64,000 bases of DNA from CAVZXS01 sp963779325 (GTDB taxonomy: Bacteria > Bacteroidota > Bacteroidia > Chitinophagales > Chitinophagaceae): assembly GCA_963779325.1 (NCBI GenBank), contig CAVZXS010000011.1, forward strand, positions 682,001 through 746,000, given 5' to 3'. The position numbers and the translations under genes are program-made. Shown here one piece after another: positions 9,709-19,187 of this stretch; position 1 is the stretch's first letter, and every line of letters begins with the position of its first letter. A model generated the notes under the pieces. It saw nothing but the letters and a program-made list of their open reading frames with translations, had not been told where the DNA came from and made no database searches.

Positions 9709-11517
9709 ATGAAAAACTTTTTTATCAGCAGGCCTGTTCCTGCATTCGTATTCAGTGAAAAATTAGTTGCAATCATTATATTATTTGCAGCAACAATTTT
9801 TATGGTATCCTGTCAGAAGGATATAGCCGAAAAAATTAATGATACAATTGCTGCTGATCCTGAAACGGCTTCTCAAGTAGCCGCCGCGACAGCCGCAGCA
9901 AATAACACGTATTATATTTCACCGGCGGGGTGATGATAATACAGGCACAGGTACATTAGCTTCTCCATGGTTTTCGCTGAACAAAGCCTGGAGTAGTTGT
10001 TGCACCGAATGATTTAGTTTACCTGCGCGGCGGAACCTATGCACTTTAAAACGCAACAATATTTAACCGGTAAAAGCGGAGCAGCGGGTAACCTGAATAA
10101 AAGTATGGGCGTATCCCGGAGAAATACCTGTACTAACTAAAGGCGCAGGTTATACCAATAATTATTTAAGAGGCGGTTGTTATTTTTCAGGAGATTATTT
10201 CCATTTTAAAGGCCTTGAATTTCAGGATTCTACTCAGCAAGACTCCTACGTATGGAATGGCCTGTTAGTGGATAATTCAAACAATAATATTTTTGAATTA
10301 TTAAATGTACATGACAACGGCGGCGGAATGTATATTCAAAATAACTCTACCGGCAACCTGGTATTAAACAGCGACTTTCATCATAATTATGACCCTATAA
10401 CAAATGGCGGTAACAGTGATGGTCTTGATGTAGCCTATGTAGCAGCCGGTACTTCAAATACAGTTAGGGGATGCAGGGCCTGGCAGAATTCCGACGATGG
10501 TTTTGATGCCTTTGAAAATCGCGGATTTATTTTATTTGATAATTGCTGGTCTTGGAGTAATGGTTTTATCCCCTATACCAAGACCGTGGCCGGTAACGGC
10601 GAAGGATTTAAATTAGGGACTGCCGGTACTGGTAATTCTACAAAAATTTTAAGAAAAATTACCAATTGTTTATCCTTTGAAAATAATAACAGCGGATTTC
10701 ACCAAGAAGAAGCTGATTGCAGAATGGAGATGTACAATAATGTAGCTTACAACAATGTAGACCACGGATTTTTCTTTGACTATCTTAACAGAGCGCATAT
10801 TGCAAAAAATAATATTTCATATAAAAACGGTAATAACCAAGCCGTTTTTGGTCCCGCAAGCACAGTCAGTAATAATTCTTACGGTACCGGGTATGCTTCT
10901 TCCGGATGGATCATAACTACTTCCGATGCAGATTTTGCGAGTTTAAATTCTACGGTTGTTAGCGGAGCAAGACAAACCGACGGTTCATTACCTGTTTTAC
11001 CATTTTTACGTTTAGCTACATCTGATTTGAAAGATGCCGGAGTTGATGTAGGCATCCCTTACAATGGCACTGCCCCGGATATCGGCGCTTTTGAAACCGG
11101 CGGTGCTGCTCCGCCTCCGCCGCCTGCTAACCAAGCTCCTGTTGCTAATGCGGGTACAGACAAATCAATCACACTTCCAACAAATACTTTAACTATAACA
11201 GGTACGGGTACCGATGCTGACGGCACTATCGCTTCTTACAGTTGGACTAAACAATCGGGCGGCGCTGCTACTCTTGCAGGTGCTGCTACTGCTACTCTCA
11301 ATTTATCGGCTTTGGTGGCGGGTACTTATGTTTTCAGACTTACTGTAACTGACAATACCGGCGCTACGGGGTTTGATGAGGTGACGGTGGTGGTAAGTGT
11401 TACTGCGCCGCCGCCACCACCGCCTTCAGCCACTAATTTGATAAATGTTTCAGGAGTATTACCGGGTGGAGGTTTCTCTTACTATGTATCGCAAAATTTC
11501 GGAATATTGCCTGATAT

Positions 11518-11724
11518 CAGTTCAAATCCGACAAGATCAGTGCTTCGTATTTTTGAGAACGGCGTTGAACTGCTGCCGCCGCATTCATCGCATAGTGATA
11601 TTCAAAATACAGGCAGAGGCCGCTTCAGTCATTGGAGCGACGGTTCATTCGTTGCTTTATATTTTTCAGCATCGGATAACAGTAACCCAAAAACAAACGG
11701 AAGAACATATACTTATTCAATAAC
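11518..11724 (+). repeat. First copy of a near-identical 207-bp intragenic repeat
   Basis: This block encodes SSNPTRSVLRIFENGVELL and the following 50 residues. It matches the block at 12121-12327 base for base except for roughly a dozen changes, with no length change. The two modules they belong to are less similar just upstream, which suggests recent duplication or gene conversion limited to this segment. Confidence 0.85.
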
Positions 11725-12120
11725 CTCTGCAGTAGCTAATCTTGCTCCCGTTGCAAATGCCGGAGCTGATAAAACGATTACATTGCCGGTTAGCAGTATT
11801 TCAATAACAGGCGGCGGATCAGACCCTGATGGAACGATTGCTTCTTATTCATGGTCTTTACGAAGCGGCCCGAACACTCCATCACTTACAGGTTCCAATA
11901 CCACCACACTATCTGTGAGTGGAATGATAGCAGGTACCTATGTATTCAGACTTAGCGCAACGGATAATAAAGGGCTTACGGCATTTGATGATGTAAATGT
12001 AATAGTAAGGGCTGCAACTGCACTGCCGCCTGTTACCAATTCAATAAATGTTTCTAAGGCTGTAGTCGATGCCGGATTTTCTTACTATGTAGTCCAGAAT
12101 TTCGGAACAGCAGCTGACAT

Positions 12121-12327
12121 CAGTTCAAACCCGTTAAGATCGGTGCTGCGTATTTTTGAGAACGGCGTTGAACTGCTGCCGCCGCATTCATCACATAGTG
12201 ATATTCAAAATATAGGCAGAGGCCGCTTCAGTCATTGGAGCGACGGTTCATTCGTTGCTTTATATTTTTCCGCATCGGATAACAGTAACCCAAAAACAAA
12301 CGGAAGAACATATACTTATTCAATAAC
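12121..12327 (+). repeat. Second copy of the 207-bp intragenic repeat
   Basis: Partner of the block at 11518-11724; it forms the last 69 residues of the beta-helix lipoprotein before its stop. Differences between the copies are scattered and mostly silent. Confidence 0.85.
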
Positions 12328-12366
12328 TCCTAAATAAATTTTTAAAATAATTTATCGTATGATTAC

Positions 12367-12395
12367 GAGGCCGCCTTATAAGGGCGGCCTTCTTT
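12367..12395 (+). terminator. Intrinsic terminator after the beta-helix gene
   Basis: An 8-bp GC-rich stem (AGGCCGCC at 12368-12375, GGCGGCCT at 12383-12390) has a 7-base loop and is followed by TTCTTT. It lies 30 bases after the stop of the beta-helix gene. Confidence 0.65.
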
Positions 12396-12580
12396 ATAAT
12401 GCCGTTTTTTTCTTTTATTGCATGAATATTTAAAATATAAAATAGCACACCACGACAGAGGAAATGATCCGGGTTTTTCTTGATGATTCATTCTCTTTCT
12501 TTAAAAAAACTACTTTTGAAATAAATTTTTATTTTACAAACCGGTAGCCGGAAATAATTACTTTTGCTGTCCAATTTTTA

Positions 12581-12687
12581 GTCCCGTAGTTCAATGCCCG
12601 CCCGGATGAATATTGTTCGGACGGGTCCGCCCGTACCGAACGGTATGTTCGGACGGGGATAAATAGAAGTTTAAGGAACTTTTATTT
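12581..12687 (+). pseudogene. Broken tRNA-Arg-like remnant interrupted by a palindrome
   Basis: Bases 12581-12596 repeat exactly the first 16 bases of the tRNA-Arg 130 bases downstream (GTCCCGTAGTTCAATG). After a 61-base GC-rich palindrome the sequence resumes as GATAAATAGAAGTTT and AACTTTT, matching the D-arm/anticodon region of the real tRNA with a changed anticodon loop. The 3' half is missing. It looks like a duplicated tRNA gene that was split in its D-loop and then decayed. Confidence 0.55.
12597..12657. repeat. GC-rich palindromic element inside the tRNA remnant
   Basis: GTTCGG and ACGGG (12615-12625) pair with CCCGT and CCGAAC (12630-12641) around a TCCG loop, giving an 11-bp stem with one bulged A. 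The outer sequences CCCGCCCGGA and GTTCGGACGGGG pair imperfectly around it. The element is much more GC-rich than its surroundings and has the size and form of a REP- or MITE-like unit. Confidence 0.6.
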
Positions 12688-12709
12688 TATTTTAAATAAA
12701 GAAAAAATT

Positions 12710-12781
12710 GGTCCCGTAGTTCAATGGATAGAATAGAAGTTTCCTAAACTTTTGATACAGGTTCGATTCCTGTCGGGACTA
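12710..12781 (+). tRNA. tRNA-Arg (anticodon CCU)
   Basis: A complete cloverleaf folds by eye. The acceptor stem is GGTCCCG/CGGGACT with a G-U first pair. The D-stem is GTTC/GAAT, the anticodon stem GAAGT/ACTTT with loop TTCCTAA, the variable loop TGAT, and the T-stem ACAGG/CCTGT with loop TTCGATT. The discriminator is A and CCA is not encoded. The CCU anticodon reads the arginine codon AGG. The length is 72 bases. Confidence 0.93.
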
Positions 12782-12867
12782 CTAAAGAAGATATATTGTT
12801 GTTAGCAGCAGTTTGTAATATTTAACCGATCATCATCCGGTATTAGCTTTTGTTCATCTTCAATTTA

Positions 12868-15780
12868 TTATGCCTTTAAATGCAAATTCATCAAATATTC
12901 CACAAGACTGTTTTCAGTGGAAAGATTTAGTTTTTTCCGTAAACGATAGCGGCTTATTTCAACTCCGCGAACAGAAATACTCATGAGCGGAGCAATTTCT
13001 TTGCTGCTTAAATTCATTCGCAAATAAGCGCAAAGTCTTAATTCATGGGGTTTTAATGACGGAAATTTTGTTTTGAGAACAGTCAGAAAATCACCGTGTA
13101 CACTATCGAAATGCCGGGAAAAATGCTCCCACTCCGCATTCAGTTTTTCTTCTTCCGATAAAATCTTTAATAATTTTTTAAGCTCCGGGTTATCATCACC
13201 GATCTTGGTGGTTTTTTGTAATTGTTGCAGTTCTGCTTTTAATTTCAGTATAAATTCTTTTTTTTGCACCAGGTTCATGGTAGTGCCGGCAAGCTCTGCA
13301 TTTTTATGTTCAATTTCTGCCTCAAGTTTTTCATTTTGGAGACGGATTAATTCTTTTTCAGATTTTTCCAGCTCCAGCTGGTGCTGGTAAGCCATTTGTT
13401 TTTGTTCTTCGTCAAATTGTTTTTGATCGGACAGTCTCCCGGCTTCTTGTTTTTGCCTGTGTTTTTTTGCCTGGTATTTAAAAAGCGAATACAGTAAACC
13501 GGTAAATGTCAGTACATACAGGGTATAAGCCCAAATAGTTTGATACCAGGGGGGCTTTACTTCAAAAGTGTATTCACATATTGCCGACTCATGCGATGGA
13601 CTATTTCTTGCTTTTACTTTAAACGTATAAGTACCCGCCGGTAGATTAGTATAGTCTTTCCCGGCATTTTTGCTCCAGGTGCTCCAGTCATTATCGAAGC
13701 CTTCTAAATAATAACTAAACTCTATACCGGAATACTGTCCGAAAAGCGATGCGGCGTATGCAAAGTGTAATGAGTTCCATTTATACGGTATAGTTATTTT
13801 TTTTGCATCGGCACCGGAGTTAAAAGTATAACCGCCAAATAACACACTATCCTTAGCCCCAGTTGTTTTCACCAATGTAAAAAAAGCAGAAAATGGCTTG
13901 ATGTTTTCCCGGTATTTATCGTAATTAACATGATAAAAACCGGCTTCGCTGCCTATAAGCACATTTGCCGTGTTGTACGGAAAAATATTTTCGAAACCGC
14001 TGAGTATTTTATTTTTTAATTCAGGTATGTAATGTATCACCGGCCCGGCGGCACTGTAATCTGCCACTCCCACCATTTTATCTTGCACAAACCAGATGTT
14101 CCCTTTTTCATCTTCTTTTAAATACCGTATCGGCAGTTCTCCAAAAAGCGGTATATATTCTTTTGCGGGTATCATTTTATTTTCTTCACGGCTGTACTCG
14201 TATATTCCTTTTGTAGTGGCAAACAATACTTTGTTCTTTACCTTAAATACATGATTATCCAAATCTGCCGGCAACCCGTCTTTTTTAGTAAACAATGTTA
14301 CCTGCTTGTCAGACACAGCGATTTTGTAAACTCCCCGATAAGGATGCGATACCCAGATATTATTATCATCCGTTTCTATATACCGGCTTGATTCTGTAAA
14401 ATTTTCTACTTTGCCCTTGCCAATAATATTTTCTTTATCCGTTTCAAACAAATGAATGCCGAGGTAATTGCCTGCTGCAAATTGCGCAGGTGATGTTCCC
14501 TGAATCGGTTTATAAGTCCAATAACCGGTGGCTTGCGAAACAGGTGCGGCCCGGTAGTTATTAATTTTCCAAAAGCCATCATCTCTTCCGGCTACAATTT
14601 GGTTATTAACAACGGAAACGTTCCAGGTGAGTCCGCCTATTATTGTTTTGGGTTGATTGGTAATAGCACTAAGGTCTGTGGCTGATGTAAGAGGTAACCA
14701 CTGCAGCCCGGTTGAGAGGGCAAAATACAAATCGTTGTTCAGAGATTTTACTGCATAACCCACCCCATTGTTAAACGCAGGTGGGTTTATATGTTTAATA
14801 GCATTGTTGTAAGCAAAAAATGCGAGCCCGTTGTCTAAGCCCATCCACGCATTGCCGCTGTTATCGGTAAATACACAGCGCACTGTATTGTTAGGCAATC
14901 CGTTTTTAGCAGCAATGTTTTCAATAACCCGGCCTTGCCGGTTGATGTGATAGATGCCATTGAAATAAGTACCCGCCAAAAAGCTGTTATCATCAATCAT
15001 GGACAGAGAAGTAAAATGTTGGAATGGATTGAAATCAGCGGAAGTAACAGTAAAAGGGATCAGCTTGTTTTGAGTAAGAAGGTAGAAGCCATTTTTTTCG
15101 GTGCACAATAAACCGGTATCTTTTTTATAAGCTACTATATCGGTAATAAAAAAATTTTCAGGCAGCAGCGCTTTGGGGATTAAGGTTTGCCATCTGTTAT
15201 TTTCATAAAGAAGTAAACCGGTCTCAGCATCATGCGCCAATGCTTTTGCCCGGTACTGATGCATGCTCAGCCAGGCCGATGAACTTGGATATACTGTGAA
15301 CTTGCCCCCGCTGAATTTGAATATCGTTTTATTAGTTCTGAAAAATACTTCACTGCCTGTCACTTCCAACTGCCATACATCAGGAAAATTTTTAGCCGTA
15401 CCCGGCAATAAGTTTTTTAAAGAGGTAAATTGAAGCCGCCCTCTTTGGTCGGGGGCAAAATATCCAAGCTCATCCTGGGCACCTGCGTATAGCTTGCCGT
15501 CTTCACCAAAGCCAATAGAACGTAAAATGGTTTTGTTCGGAACCGGAAAAACCTGCCAATTTGTACCATCAAAGACTAATAGCCCTTCGTTATTCGCAAT
15601 ATAAAGACGTTTGTTTTTATCCTCTGCCATTGCCCAGTTCTGTGCCCCGGCTCCATATTGTTTTCGGGTAAAACTCTGCACTTCGTTTTGGCCAAATGAA
15701 GGCTGCGAAATACTATTAACGGGGCAAAACACTACTACTAAAAAAAACAGCAACATTTTTTTAAGAAAAAATGAAAACAA
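12868..15780 (-). CDS. SusR-like membrane regulator: sensor propeller, Y_Y_Y, TM helix, LuxR-type HTH
   Basis: The 970-residue product starts with a signal/anchor segment (KKMLLFFLVVVFCPVNSISQ). It is followed by about 640 residues of Reg_prop-type beta-propeller repeats (NTVRCVFTDNSGNAWMGLDNG, KGNIWFVQDKM). Next comes a triple-tyrosine Ig-like domain (about 675-740, AGTYTFKVKARN), one transmembrane helix (about 748-769) and a long coiled coil. The C-terminus is a helix-turn-helix (HELRLCAYLRMNLSSKEIA, then RGVEISRYRLRKKL). There is no kinase domain, so periplasmic ligand sensing is joined directly to DNA binding, as in SusR. It is transcribed away from the glucan genes starting at 16032, with about 250 bases between them, so it very probably controls them. 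Confidence 0.9.
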   Translation of the reverse strand: MFSFFLKKMLLFFLVVVFCPVNSISQPSFGQNEVQSFTRKQYGAGAQNWAMAEDKNKRLYIANNEGLLVFDGTNWQVFPVPNKTILRSIGFGEDGKLYAGAQDELGYFAPDQRGRLQFTSLKNLLPGTAKNFPDVWQLEVTGSEVFFRTNKTIFKFSGGKFTVYPSSSAWLSMHQYRAKALAHDAETGLLLYENNRWQTLIPKALLPENFFITDIVAYKKDTGLLCTEKNGFYLLTQNKLIPFTVTSADFNPFQHFTSLSMIDDNSFLAGTYFNGIYHINRQGRVIENIAAKNGLPNNTVRCVFTDNSGNAWMGLDNGLAFFAYNNAIKHINPPAFNNGVGYAVKSLNNDLYFALSTGLQWLPLTSATDLSAITNQPKTIIGGLTWNVSVVNNQIVAGRDDGFWKINNYRAAPVSQATGYWTYKPIQGTSPAQFAAGNYLGIHLFETDKENIIGKGKVENFTESSRYIETDDNNIWVSHPYRGVYKIAVSDKQVTLFTKKDGLPADLDNHVFKVKNKVLFATTKGIYEYSREENKMIPAKEYIPLFGELPIRYLKEDEKGNIWFVQDKMVGVADYSAAGPVIHYIPELKNKILSGFENIFPYNTANVLIGSEAGFYHVNYDKYRENIKPFSAFFTLVKTTGAKDSVLFGGYTFNSGADAKKITIPYKWNSLHFAYAASLFGQYSGIEFSYYLEGFDNDWSTWSKNAGKDYTNLPAGTYTFKVKARNSPSHESAICEYTFEVKPPWYQTIWAYTLYVLTFTGLLYSLFKYQAKKHRQKQEAGRLSDQKQFDEEQKQMAYQHQLELEKSEKELIRLQNEKLEAEIEHKNAELAGTTMNLVQKKEFILKLKAELQQLQKTTKIGDDNPELKKLLKILSEEEKLNAEWEHFSRHFDSVHGDFLTVLKTKFPSLKPHELRLCAYLRMNLSSKEIAPLMSISVRGVEISRYRLRKKLNLSTENSLVEYLMNLHLKA

Positions 15781-15979
15781 CCGGGTATTTGTAAGCAGAT
15801 GTAGTATAGATGTATAGATTTTAACCTAAATATACCTTTTTTTAAACCGGTAGTAGTATTGATGAAGTCCTTTTTTTGGTTTTCCCATGTGGTTGGAAGT
15901 ATTTTTAATCCTGCCATTTTCCCCTCACAAAAGGGCAAGAATGGCTTCTCAAAAGATTGCTGAAATGTTAAATGAGTCC

Positions 15980-16010
15980 TTGAAAGTAAAATAACGGGGG
16001 CTTAGATTTT
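15980..16010 (+). promoter_or_regulatory. Possible promoter of the glucan-utilisation operon
   Basis: TTG at 15980-15982 and TAGATTTT at 16003-16010 are separated by 20 bases and match the TTG/TAnnTTTG consensus at all but the last base. Transcription would start near 16017, 15 bases before the ATG at 16032. The weak last base fits a promoter that needs an activator. Confidence 0.4.
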
Positions 16011-16031
16011 AATGCTACTAAAAACTGCTGT

Positions 16032-19000
16032 ATGAAAAAAATTATCACATTCTTTTCCATCCTATTCCTTATTTCAGAAACTGCCAACACACAGCCGGGT
16101 AATATTGCTGTCAAAAAATCAGATAACGGCTTTCTGCTTGAAGCTAATGGAAAAAGCTTCTTTATTAATGGTATGAACTGGGATTACTTTCCCATTGGCA
16201 CCAATTTTACCTACAGTTTATGGACACAGCCTGTCGATATAATAAAGGCGGCGCTGGATAGTGAAATGCCCCTGCTGCGTAATATGGGTGTCAACACGAT
16301 TCGCCAGTACACAGGTGTACCGGCCAAGTGGGTAAAATACATTTATGAGAACTACGGCATTTACACCATGCTGAACCACTCCTTTGGCCGCTATGGTCTT
16401 ACAATAAAAGGCAAGTGGGAAGCCAACTCAGATTATTCCAACCCCGCGGTTAGGGAGTTGCTGTTGAAAGAAGTAAAGGATATGGTGAACCAATATAAAG
16501 GAACGCCGGGCCTGTTACTGTTTTTGTTGGGAAATGAAAACAACTACGGACTTTTTTGGAGAGGAGCGGAAACGGAGAATATACCTATGCAAGACCGCAA
16601 ATCAACCATTGCGGCAGGTCATATGTACAAACTGTTTAACGATGCAGTGAAAGAAATGAAAGCTGTTGATAACAGCCTCCCGATAGCTATCTGTAATGGT
16701 GATTTACTTTTCTCAGACATCATCGCTAAAGAGTGTACAGATATTGATATACTCGGCATCAATACTTATAGGGGTTTAACTTTTACAGATTTATACGACA
16801 AGGCAAAAAAAGAAATCAACAAACCGGTAATGCTTACTGAGTTTGGCGCTGATGCATATAATACACAAGCTAACAGTGAAGACCAGGAGTACCAGGCAAA
16901 AGTTTTAGTAAGTAACTGGAAAGAAATTTATGCCAACGCAGCCGGTATGGGAAAGAATGGAAACAGCATCGGTGGTTTTACTTTTCAATTCAGTGATGGC
17001 TGGTGGAAGACAGGACAAACAACTAACCTGGATGAACATGATGCAGCAGCATCCTGGGCAAATGGTGGTTACCTGAATGATTATAAAGAAGGTGAAAATA
17101 ATATGAATGAAGAGTGGTTTGGAATTTGCTCCAAAGGCGCCACCAATGAAAGAGGTACTTATCAATTATATCCCCGTGCTGCATACTATGCATTAAAGGA
17201 AGTACACCAGTTTAATCCTTACAATGCTGAAGCGAAAGCACAAATAAATCATTTGGATAATATACAAATGGCAGATGCAGTATTAAGAGCAAGAGGCGAT
17301 AAAGCTGCCATGCAAGGTGAAGATAAAGGCAAGCTATACCTGAGCGATTTGCAGGCCAACTTTACTACCTACAGCACCGGCGGCAGTTTAATTTCTACTC
17401 CAAAACAAAATGAACCTGTTGTGCCGGATAATTTTCCAAACAGGTTAGGCTTCGACCATATGCAATCATTTAATGTTGGTCTTACAGCAAAGCCTGCTCC
17501 TAACATGACGGCCAATGTGCAGTTTAATGTATTGGGTAATGTAGCAGAGAATCCCATTGATGAAGTGTTTTATGAAAACAGGGGAAGAAAGATAACAGTG
17601 AATACACCCACCGGGCCGGAAGTGATGAATTCAAATAACCGCATTCAATTATACCGTGCCACTTATAGCTGGGATGCTAAAGCATTTAAGCTTACAGGTT
17701 TTTACAGAACAGGCCATTACCATTGGGGATATGAAGGTGATTTCTTTGGCCTTTATCCCGAAGCTAACTACGGCCCCAACATAGATATATATAACGGTGA
17801 AGCACCATTTGGTTTTGAGATAGAAGGAAAGAAAGCCATCAAAGGATTGAAAGTTGCATTCGGTCCTGAACTATGGTGGGGAGCTAACCCTGCGGTACTT
17901 GCAAAGTATAGCAGAAAAATTGCCAAGTTTGATGTAACAGGAATGTTTCATGAAGATATAACACAGCGAAGTGGTTTGCAAAGTTCATTTGCAGTACCAA
18001 CACCTAAAACAAGAAAGGCAGCGTTAAGCATTTCGAGAAAGTTTGAAAAGTTTGGTTTTGATATTGGCGGCCTTTGGGCAGGGCAACCGTTGAACGGAAG
18101 GGTGTTTCAATTGATGAGAGAAGGAAAAGCATACCGGGACGTAATAAAAGCAGAAGACAATTTTGGTGGTAAAATAAAACTGACTTATGCAAGTGGCCCG
18201 GTTCAGTGGTACGGCCTTGCATCTTACATGGGTCTTGTTGCCAATGGTGGTGTTGACCAAACAAAAACATTTACCGGCTGGAGGTTGAAAGATGTGGGCA
18301 GTGGTAATATGTATAATGTATTGAGTGGTTTCACAGCAAACCTTGGTAAATTCCAGATAGCTCCAAACTTTTTATACCAAAAACCAATTGAAGGCCCGAT
18401 ACCGTCTGATGTGTTAGCACCCGGCAGACCAAGAAATATTTTAGATGACCCATTCTCTGTTCGCAGCAACAGGGAAACAATTGGCGGCGAATTATTACTT
18501 ACCTACGACCCCACACCCGGCACATGGATGTATGAGTGGGATAACGACAGACAAGAAGATGCAAAGTTTGCAGCAAGTGTTGATTTTGTTTATCGCCATT
18601 TACCAACTATACAAGATGCTGCCATAGGTATATTAGCTAACCGGAATTTATTTGCATTCCCCGGCTCTGCGCCTGCAGAAGATTTGTGGGAAGTAAATAC
18701 AAGAATTGTTTCTAAACTAAATCCACATCTTGGTATAATAAGCAACTTGTATGTGGGTAATGGCCAGGCAAACGGTAGTGATAAAAGAACTATCAACCGC
18801 TATGGTTTTGATTTGAGAAGTATTTATAAGAAAACAAAACTGATTGCCATTGGTAAGTTTAATGATTGGGGGCCTTTTGACTACCACCGTGATTTTAACC
18901 TTACGTTCCCGTTGCAGTTGATTGCTGATATCTCTACAGAAATTGGCAAGCCTGATTGGTTTATGCTGCCCGGAACTAAAATAGGCATCAGGGGTACTTA

Positions 19001-19151
19001 CAGAACATTAAATAAATATTCTCCCCGCTACTCACCCATTAAAACAATAGATGCGGCAGGCAATTGGGTGCCCGACCCTAATGCCTTCGGCTTCCCTGAT
19101 GGCAACGAATGGGAGATCCGTACTTACATTCAAATCAATATTGGTAAATAA
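16032..19151 (+). CDS. Secreted TIM-barrel glycoside hydrolase fused to a predicted outer-membrane beta-barrel
   Basis: The product is 1039 residues with a signal peptide (MKKIITFFSILFLISETANTQ). Residues 25-390 are a clan GH-A TIM barrel like the GH2/GH5 catalytic domain: FFINGMNWDYFP at the start, acid/base Glu169 in LLGNENNYG and nucleophile Glu270 in MLTEFGADA. From about residue 430 to the end, the sequence turns into alternating amphipathic strands with aromatic girdles and short turns (LTGFYRTGHYHWGYEGDFFG, WYGLASYMGLVANG). It ends in RTYIQINIGK, as expected for an outer-membrane barrel of 14 or more strands. The enzyme would sit on the membrane next to its own pore. It is the first gene of the glucan operon. 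The GH family and substrate are inferred from context; the barrel is inferred from strand pattern only. Confidence 0.82.
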   Translation: MKKIITFFSILFLISETANTQPGNIAVKKSDNGFLLEANGKSFFINGMNWDYFPIGTNFTYSLWTQPVDIIKAALDSEMPLLRNMGVNTIRQYTGVPAKWVKYIYENYGIYTMLNHSFGRYGLTIKGKWEANSDYSNPAVRELLLKEVKDMVNQYKGTPGLLLFLLGNENNYGLFWRGAETENIPMQDRKSTIAAGHMYKLFNDAVKEMKAVDNSLPIAICNGDLLFSDIIAKECTDIDILGINTYRGLTFTDLYDKAKKEINKPVMLTEFGADAYNTQANSEDQEYQAKVLVSNWKEIYANAAGMGKNGNSIGGFTFQFSDGWWKTGQTTNLDEHDAAASWANGGYLNDYKEGENNMNEEWFGICSKGATNERGTYQLYPRAAYYALKEVHQFNPYNAEAKAQINHLDNIQMADAVLRARGDKAAMQGEDKGKLYLSDLQANFTTYSTGGSLISTPKQNEPVVPDNFPNRLGFDHMQSFNVGLTAKPAPNMTANVQFNVLGNVAENPIDEVFYENRGRKITVNTPTGPEVMNSNNRIQLYRATYSWDAKAFKLTGFYRTGHYHWGYEGDFFGLYPEANYGPNIDIYNGEAPFGFEIEGKKAIKGLKVAFGPELWWGANPAVLAKYSRKIAKFDVTGMFHEDITQRSGLQSSFAVPTPKTRKAALSISRKFEKFGFDIGGLWAGQPLNGRVFQLMREGKAYRDVIKAEDNFGGKIKLTYASGPVQWYGLASYMGLVANGGVDQTKTFTGWRLKDVGSGNMYNVLSGFTANLGKFQIAPNFLYQKPIEGPIPSDVLAPGRPRNILDDPFSVRSNRETIGGELLLTYDPTPGTWMYEWDNDRQEDAKFAASVDFVYRHLPTIQDAAIGILANRNLFAFPGSAPAEDLWEVNTRIVSKLNPHLGIISNLYVGNGQANGSDKRTINRYGFDLRSIYKKTKLIAIGKFNDWGPFDYHRDFNLTFPLQLIADISTEIGKPDWFMLPGTKIGIRGTYRTLNKYSPRYSPIKTIDAAGNWVPDPNAFGFPDGNEWEIRTYIQINIGK

Positions 19152-19187
19152 TAAATGTGCCGACACATAACTAATAAAGAAATTTAT

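Larger units (their letters stand above)
9709..12337 (+). pseudogene. Parallel beta-helix (pectate-lyase-like) lipoprotein with PKD-type modules, frameshifted
   Basis: The N-terminal part (9709-9933) encodes a lipoprotein signal (LFAATIFMVSCQKD) and ends at NNTYYISPAG, a typical beta-helix polysaccharide lyase start. Homologous sequence continues in other frames (DDNTGTGTLASPWFSLNKAW, then VAPNDLVYLRGGTYAL, KTQQYLTGKSGAAGN and VWAYPGEIPVL). Four shifts are therefore needed near 9931, 9991, 10048 and 10093. From about 10095 one frame stays open to 12337. It holds a right-handed beta-helix to about 11090 (ending TAPDIGAFETGG), a PKD/K319L-like module, a ~95-residue module, a second PKD-like module and a near-identical copy of the ~95-residue module. 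The lyase class is inferred from fold only. If the shifts are sequence errors, a roughly 875-residue surface enzyme results. Confidence 0.75.

Noticed and set aside
12710..12781. tRNA-Arg as an attachment site for an integrated island
   Set aside because: The upstream 16-base copy repeats the 5' end, not the usual 3' end, and there is no integrase nearby.
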